Below, one piece after another: positions 55,736 through 64,000 of a stretch of DNA of 64,000 bases. Position 1 is the first letter of the stretch. Each line of letters starts with the position of its first letter. The stretch is from Heligmosomoides polygyrus polygyrus (taxonomy: Eukaryota > Nematoda > Chromadorea > Rhabditida > Heligmosomidae): assembly GCA_947396885.1 (NCBI GenBank), contig OX377202.1:64142643-64206642 (forward strand), in the 5' to 3' direction. Position numbers and translations under genes: made by a program. The notes below the pieces were generated by a model, which made no database searches, had not been told where the DNA came from, and saw nothing but the letters and a program-made list of their open reading frames with translations.

Positions 55736-56577
55736 GCTCGCAGCAAACGTCACCTGCGCTGCGGTGCTTCTCATACAATCTCCTACGACACTCAATAGGT
55801 CACTTTTAAAATTGTCACGGGAATTTCATTGACCTCCCTTGTGAGAGAAAATATAGTTTCCCCCTTAATATTATACTATTTCATCGGGAGGCGTATGAAA
55901 GTCAAAACGCTTAGTCATCTTGAGCCCGATGTTAAGGTGTTCCTCTCTTCAGTTCGATTGAGATATGTTGTTAGAGAATGGTTATTTCAGCAAACACATT
56001 TTTCTTGAGAACTCATAAAGAAGGCAGGAGCCCTCCCCCCCCCCCCCCCCGTCTGCCACATTTCGACATTTCGTAAATTGAGATGAATTTATTTATTTGA
56101 CTTAAATTGAATTGCCGACCAAGACCTCAGACTTTTGATGGGTGTGAGATAGCACAGTCGAAGGACGCGCCGGCTGTCTCATGTCGGCCGTCTCAACCAG
56201 AATCGAGGTTCTTCGGCCGAATTTCCACCCTGACCAACAAAGCATCCTGTCGAAGTTTCCTGTCTCAACGTCTATGCTACTAACAGTAGAAGCACTTTTG
56301 TGACTTCTAGTCACAGTAGTGACAGCGCCGGGATGCTAGTACCCTTCAGTGCTGATAGGAGGTCTTTATCTGCAGCCTGTCGGAGTGGCAGATTAAAAAG
56401 ATTAGGTACCCAAGACGTTAGATTTCACATGTGATTGGAGACGAATTAAATGGCGCTCTGCAATAAGACTCAACAACGCAAAATGTTCCATCGAAGAAAA
56501 GGCCCTCGTTATCGACACTCTCTGATAGAAATGGCAGACACCTTAGAGATGCAGCTCGCGATTATCACTCCGTGTTT
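55736..56577. other. interval without recognisable genes
   Basis: A run of about 17 C at 56034-56050 and short frames only. Confidence 0.5.
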
Positions 56578-56790
56578 CTAGAGCAGGTGTGGACAATTTT
56601 TCATATATCCCAGTAAGTATAACCTGCTTCTAACAGTACTTTGTGTGACGTCTGGAGCTTCAGGTATGGAACTTTGAAAGTGTTTTGACAACTCTCTTGT
56701 ATAATTAGTTGCAAAATGTTTTCGAGGTTCCCTTTCTGCGAATGATTGTGCACAGTTCTCATACCAAGTGCAAATTGCATTCAATTCCAT
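56578..56790 (-). pseudogene. possible Tc1-like DNA-binding domain fragment
   Basis: A 70-codon minus-strand frame reads RKHFATNYTRELSKHF, then DVTQSTVRSRLYLLGY. The second part has the look of the second helix-turn-helix of Tc1-like transposases (V-S-x-S/T-TV-x-RL...GY). No catalytic domain follows on this strand and no inverted ends were found. It could also be chance. Confidence 0.35.
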
Positions 56791-56949
56791 GTTTATGAAG
56801 CTTGAAGGTAGAGGAAAAATGTGGAAGGCACCAGACTGACTTCAGATTCATCGACCTTCCACGCAAGACCAGGAATTGCTAATTACCTCAATTTTTCACA
56901 TCTGCTCTAACTGAGGCTTGCAGAGGAAATGAGAGCAAAAATGACAGGA

Positions 56950-57165
56950 TTTGCTCTCACTGAGCCCATAGCAGCGCAGTCGCAAAAAACGCTGGATTCG
57001 TGTGCGCTCCGTATAAAGGTTACTAGTTTGGGTCTCATCCGGGCTAAATAAGCTTGCCATCCCTCCGGAGTAGGTGCGTCGTACCAATACAGTCTGTGAC
57101 TAATAATACACTGGCTTGACCGTCGTCTGGCCACCGCGACACAGAATGGGCAAAATGTGCATCCA
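56950..57165 (+). repeat. SINE family B copy with head
   Basis: The head (TAGCAGCGCAGTCGC) and body (GCCATCCCTCCGGAGTAGG, GTCGTACCAATACAGTCTGTG) align with the complement of 42440-42715. Confidence 0.65.
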
Positions 57166-57374
57166 GTTCACTACTCCTCGCAATTTCCTAGAGTTGAAGA
57201 ACTGATACAGCATCCCAAGCTAAGACTGGTAAACGTCGGGCTTTATCCCCTTATTCTTCAACAACTTTCGTGAATATTCAATTTGCAAGAGACCTGAGCC
57301 GATAGGTATAAATGAAAATGAGTTCAAGGCCATAAGAAGATGCTGAGAAACATTCACGGTCGAACCAGTCCAGA

Positions 57375-57533
57375 GGCCGGATTCATCAACAATTAACCAG
57401 TGGGTATGCGGGTGATAAGGGGTAGAGATAAGATAAGAGTCAGGCAGAGATAACGCAAGACTCAGAGACGCAGGCTTCATTGTGGGTATCTCTACCCCTT
57501 ATACCCGCGGGTTAGTCGTTGATGAATCCGGCC
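57375..57533. repeat. 159-bp palindromic MITE
   Basis: GGCCGGATTCATCAACAATT (57375) and its inverse ending at 57533 form arms of about 55 bp, including GGGGTAGAGATA and TATCTCTACCCC. CCAGA on each side (57370-57374, 57534-57538) looks like a 5-bp target duplication. A second copy lies at 45781-45948. Confidence 0.7.
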
Positions 57534-57846
57534 CCAGAAGTTGAAGAGACGCCAGCAGACAGGCGAAGTTGGGCATGATGTTGTTAATAACTGTAAACCA
57601 GCTCTCGCCACATGATCGCCAAAGAGCGGGTGGGAGCTAGTGGTGCAGCTTGTTAAAAGATTCCAATCTTCTTCATGCAGCCTGCTCGAGGAACAAGCCG
57701 CGTTGGCTTTTAAGGCTGGCTGGTCGAAGAAGTCATCGGTCCGTGCTACGGCCCTTATCTGCTCGAGTCATTCGTAATCGGTCCCGTTGTTTCACTTTTT
57801 GGGCCGTTGCCGCTGCTCGCCTGCGGCTTCATTTAGCTGCCCCAAA

Positions 57847-60685
57847 ATGTTCGGTCCACTGACCTTCGTCATTCTTCTTCAGCTGACCGCTGCGCTTGGT
57901 CCACCGGTTATCTTTGGCAGACCACGCGGAGGATTTCTAAAGGTGGTTTTTCAACACAGCAGGCAGCTCTACTGAAAAATTGAGCTTAGCTTTGTCTTCT
58001 TTGCACGGAGTTGCACAAATTAATTGTGCCTCTTTTCTTGCAGAATGCTTCGAATGCCTCGCATAGCTGTCGCTTATTTTGTGTAATTTCAATTTTGCAC
58101 CATCATCCACGAAACATACATTTTGAACAACCTAGGCTCAACAGCAGTTCAATTGCTGACGGTTAGGTTCGCCGTAAAAGGCGTCAATACGGGGTTTCAA
58201 AAAACGAACCAAGAGGTCTTTTTCACACAACGTTTGAAGTGGACGAGCCTCAAAATGTGGCACAGCCTGTAGATGGACATGAGCAGTAACATATGTTTGT
58301 AAACAGCACAACTGATCGATTCTGAATGCCCTTGATTTAAGCGGACGTCGGAGAGATAGATTCTGAAGCTAGCAATACATCCCCTCCACCACTTGTTGCT
58401 CACATTTTCACAAATCCGTTGCTGGGATCTCTTTCTACGTGAAAAGTGCTAATTTCGCACTTATTAGTATGGCGCTAAAAGTGTAAAGTATCACTCACGG
58501 AGTGCATTCTTCATACCGCCTCGATCTTTTCTGTGGTCTTCAGGGAACCTTACATGGCGAAAATGAGTGAAGGGCAATGGTTGAGCCGTTACCATCAAAC
58601 GTCGAGCACCCAGCCCGTACAGGTTCGAATCTCGCCAAAGGCGAGTTTTGCTCGAAACAAGCACCATAATAACAGTCCGCAATTCAAGTAGCAGCCCTTC
58701 GAGAACTAGAGAAGATGATTTGGATGATTGAGCCATTTCAAATTCCTTTTCTGGTCAGGTGTTAAACCAAATCATTTGAAAGAGTAATTTGAATAATCAA
58801 TTCCTGAAGTTTAATGCGATCGGTACCTATCTCCCTTTAATAGCACTGTTTCACTATAGTAATAAAGGTTAAGGGGATGGGTGATCTTTCGTGTTACATA
58901 AGTAGAGCGAACCTGTCTTTCTTTCCCGTATTTTTAGTGTGGTTGAATTATTTACCTCAGGAGCAATATCCCTCCCAGCTTTCAAAACTCATGAGGTATT
59001 TCAGCATTATTTACAGAGCAGTCAAGCCCCTCAGTTTTCTCCTGCATTTTTCTTTATGTATGTTCGTTGGTTTTTGTTGCGTTTTTGACACAGTGATCGC
59101 TTCCTCATGGCAGTTGACTTTTTTCCTTTGTGGAGCACCCATGTGTGCATGAAATAAATAAATAGATAAACGTCATTCAAACATTGCTTGGCAAGTTGTC
59201 TACCGTGCAGTTGCCTGCGTTCTTCTGCCACAAGGCTTCTACAACTACTTGATCCTTACCAACAATTTGGTCAGTTTTGAAACGTTTGAAAGAAAGTTGT
59301 AACCTGTGTATTATATTCAACAAAAACGTGTGTGCTGCAAGAAAACTGTCACCTTTAGAAGGGAGCTGGCGAAACGAGCCATAGGAGTTTACTTCTTTTG
59401 TTATTTCTCCAAAATATTCAAGTAAATTTAGAGCAGGAAAACTCCAAAAAGCTTCGTGAGCTCCATGCAAAGTTAAGTATAAAAATCCAAAGGCGCATAA
59501 AAGGCGAAGAGTTCGCATTTAGAGGACCAAATTCGTAGTGCTTTGAACAAAAGAAGGAGTCCGACTAGCACGTAGCTTCATGACCTTCACATGAATGGTT
59601 GTGTAGTTTAGTGTTAGAAACTGGATTGAGCAGAAGAGTTGAACCTGCTCAGACTTCAAAAGAAAAATGAAAAGAACCTACTCGAATGGATGGAGTCGGG
59701 CATATCTATAAAATGTACTGCTATACAAATTCGCATTTAGCATTCGAATGACACCTTTTGATTACTTGAATAACTGTGGCTTCCTGAAAATTTCCGAGTA
59801 TTCAATTTCATTCGATTTTGAATACCACAATTTTTATGCACTAGAATTCGAATATGTTCAAAAACGTTAGTTTTCCGATAGTCCACTGTGAGTATATGAA
59901 CACGAATGAATATCACTCGAACACCCGTTTAGAATCATTTGGGCAGAACTGTAGTGGATACCCTGATGCACCTTTCAAATATGTATTCTGTCGTATTCAT
60001 GCCTGAATGCTCCAAGAAATTCGGATGACAGCCTAATTGCACATAAACTTCTTAATTCCTCGACTATCGACTTAATTCGTAGACGAAACACTTTCAGATG
60101 AAGCTCAAAATCAAGAATATTGAGAAGGCTGATATCTTAAAACCATCGTCATGCATTACAGTTTGACAATTCAATGTGATACATCTACATAAACTGAAGT
60201 GTTGATTTTAGCCACCAGAGGGGGACGGAGTTCTAACAGATGCCAGCACCGTGGTCTACTCGAACATCACGCAAGTCGTTGATCACTTTGGAAACATCAC
60301 AGGCACATGGTACCAGGTAGGATCCTTTCCTTATGCACCATTTCAAGAAGGATCAAAGCTAGCGACTTATTCTCACCCAAAAGCTTTCAGCCGAAATGCA
60401 TTTTTCAGTACTTGCATGACTGATGATGTTTATATACTAAGAGAGTCTGTTACAGCTCCTTCGCCGGCACGAATTTTAGCAACGGTAATTGATTCTGGAT
60501 CGGAAATCCAAAAAGACATACTGGGCGTCTTTCTGGACAGCTACGCCGTGACTAGAAGCCACAATGGCTCTCGATTTCTCATTACACGGTACAATCCATC
60601 CGTATTTACCATTGATAGAAAGTGTTTCGGCTTTCTCATCACGGAAACCACAGCAATGCAATCTTCTATCAACGTTCAACACTGA
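57847..60685 (+). CDS. lipocalin-like secreted protein, two exons
   Basis: Exon 1 is 57847-57942: ATG, a hydrophobic signal peptide (MFGPLTFVILLQLTAALG), then PPVIFGRPRGGFLK, ending in phase 0 before GTGGTT. The intron is 57943-60211 and ends GATTTTAG. Exon 2 is 60212-60685: PPEGDGVLTDAS, then FGNITGTWYQVGSFPY with the G-x-W motif of lipocalins, two cysteines (STCMTD, RKCFGF) that could pair, and stop TGA at 60683-60685. The 189-residue total and the phase match support the model. Lipocalins carry small hydrophobic ligands outside the cell. Two possible N-glycosylation sites (NITQ, NITG) fit secretion. The intron holds a LINE 3' fragment. The exons are not broken, unlike most of the window. 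The family call rests on one motif, size and secretion. Confidence 0.6.
58540..58745 (+). repeat. possible tRNA-related repeat in the intron
   Basis: CAGGTTCGAATCTCGCC near 58620 fits a B box, preceded by GGTTGAGCCG about 40 nt upstream. A diverged relative may exist at 34090-34290. No target duplication was found. Confidence 0.35.
58880..59170 (+). repeat. LINE 3' UTR fragment in the intron
   Basis: The end GTGGAGCACCCATGTGTGCA followed by (AAAT)n parallels 15703-15762 and 27090-27132, the 3' ends of the two larger LINEs. The upstream GGTTTTTGTTGCGTTTTT is also shared. Confidence 0.6.
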
Positions 60686-62140
60686 CACACAATGGACACC
60701 ACCAGAATCCGACCACTAGCTATGAACAATCTGGCGTGCACATCGCAGCAAGTGCTCACCACGTTCTCGTATTTCTTCGCATTCACCTCAATGCACATAG
60801 ACGCATCCGAAACACTTCCTGAGCAAGGCCTGAGAGCAGCCATTCAAGAAGGGGATGAGTCGTTGTGCCGCTGTGCATTACCTCTTGAGAGAGGGACGCG
60901 GCCGTGCCATCGCAAATGAGCTTCGCGAGGCTTCTAAACTACCAGACACCCAACCTTGCCGCATGGAACCTATGCGTACTAGGCCGAAACACGTAACTCC
61001 GGCTGTTTACCCTACCATCTTCTTCCCCACACACCAAGGCGTTTTGCAATCTCTTTACACGCGGGCCAGCACTCAGCACCGTAAACAGCTACTGGTGCTC
61101 GGCCATTTGCTCTCTAGATCTTCGACCTGAGGCACAACGTCATTATCAGAACATGGATTATGTGAAACTTGAACGTCGCTCTCGGTTCCGAGTATGGGGA
61201 AAAGTTAAAGTTCATTGGTTCCTTGGTTCCTTGGGCTTCATGCTTGCAACCTCGGTTTCTCAACAGTGAAGCATGAAATAGTCGAATGTTTAGCGACGAC
61301 GTTTTGGATGCTGGCACTTCGTGATATTTAAAATAACCATGTGCATGTATGTTTTCTTATGCCTACAAGAATAGAAGAACAACTGACGCATTAAAGATCT
61401 GGAAAGCTAGTCTACTGGATGAGCATGGCCTTCCCCTTCTACCTACTGGAAAGCCAACTCCTTAGCTCGTCAGCTGTTTCGATGCTCCTGTTTATTTGGA
61501 TATCTGAAAGAGATTCAGTGTTGTCTAGCAAATCGTCGATCCTAGGCAATCCTAGGCAAATCCGTGTACCGTTCTCAGGGTTGGGTTTAGAAAATTTCTG
61601 CGCGACGCATGAATCGCCCAGCAGATCTAAAGCGGCTCAATCTTGAGCGAGGATGGTGCATCACTATGTAGAACGCCTATATCGCCCCGATAGGAGACGA
61701 TGGCGCATAAGGTAATCAGTGCTCTGAAAAAAGGCAACAAAATCGTGAGTTCACAATAGCAGTTGAAATGACAACATATCTTTAAGGGCTGCAAAGCATA
61801 TACGTTATTAATATATCAAGTTGCAAAAGAGATATTCCATGTAATCTCAGTTACCGAATTACCACCACCTATATCCCACATTCTTGCGTTCGATGGTTCT
61901 TCATGTCGTGAATGTCCAATAAAGTTCTCACCTAAATTCCATGCTTTAATTCAAAAGGTGAAAGTATTGAAAAAGGAGCGGTAGAAGAATAAGCTGCAAA
62001 GCTGTGTCAGCTTCGTGCTTTCCCAGGACGGCCCAACGATGAATTTGATTATTTTGCTTAGCATTCCGTAACTGGTACTCCTTCAACAACAGGTTTTCAA
62101 AAACTTAGAAGAAGCTGAACCTGCTGCAAGGTAACGTTCC
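60686..62140. other. downstream interval without recognisable genes
   Basis: Short frames only. CTAGGCAATCCTAGGCAA at 61540-61558 is a small tandem repeat. At 62147 a mariner-like end (TATTGGGTAGGCCCGAAAGT) is seen without a partner. Confidence 0.4.
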
Positions 62141-62489
62141 GTCGCCTAATATATTGGGTAGGCCCGAAAGTTTCCGCCGTTTTCGACCTCAAAATTCTAA
62201 TGTTCATAATCTTCTTCAATTTCACAGTTTGAATTATTGCAAAAACTTGGCGGTGATATCCGTTCCTCCACGTGGTGCCAGTGGAAACTGTTCGCTGTGA
62301 AAGCTAAGCCGACCACGGACACTGGATTGCAGGTAACACGCCCTTGTGACAGGATCCATGTCACACCACATGGTGCATGTCAGTTCACGTATATCGAAAT
62401 AACTCTACGGCTCAGCGGGAGTCGACGCGTATTCGCAAAGCTCGGCGAATGTGGAAAGCATGCGAGGACTGCATCGGGGAGCAACAGAG

Positions 62490-63170
62490 CTAGTCCAAAA
62501 ACCCCGTAATATAAGCTGGACTTGCGTGGCAAGCTGAACGTTGACGGGCCGCTCCTGCGAGTTGGTTGAAGCATTGGAGCAAAGAAGAGTTGATTTCTGT
62601 GCGGTGCAGGAGACGAGGTGGTCCTGCAGCAAGTCAAGGGACATGGACGTTACTTCAAGGCCGTTCTATGTGGAAGTCCCAGGACCACCAGCGTTGTCGG
62701 AATAATCGTCTCCGAACGATTTCGTGCTCGAATGTAAGCGTCGAACGCTTTGACGATCGATTGATGAAGATCGTTGTCGCCACTAAGGCGCGACTCTATC
62801 ACTTCTTCTCTGCGTATGCTCGCAGACTGGCTGCTCCGATCTAGCCAAGGATGAGTTTTGAAACCTGCTTGATGAGAAGACAGCAGAGGTACCGTCGAAA
62901 GATGTCATTGTAATCGCTGGTGACCTTAATGGGCACGTCGGCGCGACGAAGGACGGGGACAGCTGTCACGGTGGATTCAGTTACGGTTCGCGTAACGTAG
63001 ATGGTGAGCGTATCTTTGAGTATGCGGACTCGCATAACCTTATCATAGTGAACACCGTATTTCGCATGCGCGATTGCCACCTCATTCCGTTCTATAGCGG
63101 GAATACCAGGACTCACCAGGAGACTATCACACCATTAGGTCGGAACGGCCTAATTGTTTTATATGGGCAG
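62490..63170 (+). pseudogene. RTE-type LINE endonuclease fragment
   Basis: In changing frames this reads LNVDGPLLRVG, VDFCAVQETRW (the catalytic Glu motif QETRW, about 62590-62620), FKAVLCGSPRTTSVVGIIVSER, VERFDDRLMKIVVATKARLYHFFSAYA, and then VIVIAGDLNGHVGATKDG (catalytic Asp/Asn, about 62910) and VFRMRDCHLIPFYSGNT. This is the endonuclease half of an RTE-related element of the type often annotated as craniofacial development protein 2-like. The RT half is absent and stops are present. Confidence 0.8.
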
Positions 63171-63325
63171 AATCGCCTCTCTCTAGGAAACAACAAAATG
63201 CAAATATCTCGACCCCAATACAATCCTGCACAGAGGTAGGGACGACGAAACGTGGGCCGTTGGCGGTGTTAGCCCTATGCCTGGAGGGCAGGCTAAAGTT
63301 GGTTGGAAACAGCGATCATGGGGAT

Positions 63326-64000
63326 CAGGGGTGTGCGTTTACCGGCTAACGATTTACCGGTTTAACGGATTTACCGGCATTTTCGCGATAAATTCTTTTA
63401 ACGAAAATTTCCGGTAAATTCCCAAATTTACCGGAAAATTTAACGACTTTTTTCATGCAAAATCATGTTCCTATCTATCGAATGGAGAAGGAAGCACACT
63501 ACCGATCTCAGTTTAGAAGTGATTGCTTCTATCTTCTCTGATAACTTGCTATTAGCGTTCGTGGTCCTCAACCTAATTAAACCATCCATGTCCATATTAG
63601 GAGGCGGAGATGGTGCGCTCCAATGTGAGGCGCGCTCCACTGGAATGCCATGCCCGCGATGGGTGCGATAACACCTCGCGCATGCCGATGTTGGTGTTGC
63701 GGCCGCGGCGAAGTTTCCTTTGGCTATTCAGCCGCGTGCGGCAGAATGGCCATGAACTGAGCGCCGCGATGGCATCGCAGCGATGGAAGCATGCCCTCGG
63801 CCTTAAGCTGTTTTCCCGTATAAGAAGAGGAAGAAATTCGCTACCATGTCACATTTCGTTCTTTTTCTTCTGAAGTGCTTGGCTTTGCTCCAAAGTACAG
63901 CTTAATTGTCCAAAAAAGTGGTAGCGTAAAGTGTAAATCATTCCTTCATCGAATGAAACGATGATAATTGTGACAATTTCAAAAAAGCAGTTAAACTGTT
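63326..64000 (+). mobile_element. left end of a second hAT-like element
   Basis: CAGGGGTGTGCG at 63326 is followed by about 100 bp of TTTACCGG/TTTAACGA-type subterminal repeats, as in the element at 301-1937. It is preceded by ATGGGGAT (63318-63325). The other end is beyond the window. No transposase domain is recognised in the visible 675 bp. Confidence 0.65.

Noticed and set aside
62147..62175. Mariner end TATTGGGTAGGCCCGAAAGT as a complete element
   Set aside because: No inverted partner or transposase sequence was found nearby.

Overview
The window looks like a repeat-dense piece of a clade V parasitic nematode genome, most likely a hookworm-type strongylid. The grounds are the mix of elements (RTE and CR1-like LINEs, mariner/Tc1 relatives, a BEL/Pao element with a phlebovirus-type envelope gene, tRNA-derived SINEs), nematode-type splice sites (TTTTCAG acceptors, introns of about 60 nt) and a near-perfect copy of the nematode SL1 spliced leader in both LTRs of the BEL element. 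Nearly all coding sequence belongs to mobile elements and most of it is broken. Only two host genes can be argued for: a lipocalin-like secreted protein (57847-60685, two exons) and the 3' end of an unidentified gene (43653-43881).

Layout. 0.3-3.2 kb: a hAT-like element (8-bp target duplication) and a Tc1/mariner-type element with 28-bp perfect inverted ends. 4.3-7.4 kb: a decayed RTE LINE split by an AT-rich Penelope-like 3' fragment carrying a hammerhead-like RNA motif. 7.5-9.2 kb: a SINE, a palindromic mariner derivative and a mariner relic. 9.2-32.2 kb: a nested stack. An inverted-repeat DNA element (9245-15902) contains an AT-rich Penelope-like reverse transcriptase element and a CR1-like LINE, and a 16.2-kb BEL element (15907-32151) sits directly at its right edge. 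The BEL element has 341-bp LTRs, gag, protease, RT/RNase H, integrase, env and a coiled-coil accessory ORF. It is itself interrupted by a two-ORF LINE inside integrase (21743-27148) and a GIY-YIG Penelope element inside env (about 27.76-28.63 kb).

32.2-49.5 kb: an RTE relic with a palindromic SINE, three mariner relics, SINEs, a long GT microsatellite, a host-gene 3' end and a LINE relic. 49.6-56 kb: a decayed tandem repeat (about 690-bp period), an assembly gap and two large Tc1/Tc3-type fold-back elements. 56-64 kb: SINE, MITE, the lipocalin-like gene, an RTE endonuclease fragment and the left end of a second hAT-like element.

The most interesting signal is in the BEL LTR. Positions 2-22 of SL1 are followed directly by a GT donor, and the ORF downstream of env starts 2 nt after a perfect TTTTCAG acceptor. 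This suggests the element makes, or once made, subgenomic mRNAs whose 5' leader imitates a trans-spliced host mRNA. Second is an RNA motif seen twice (5.5 kb and 12.2 kb) with a stem kept by compensatory change, plus a related motif at the end of the GIY-YIG element. Third is a recurring architecture of palindromic transposon derivatives built from outward-facing transposase C-termini.
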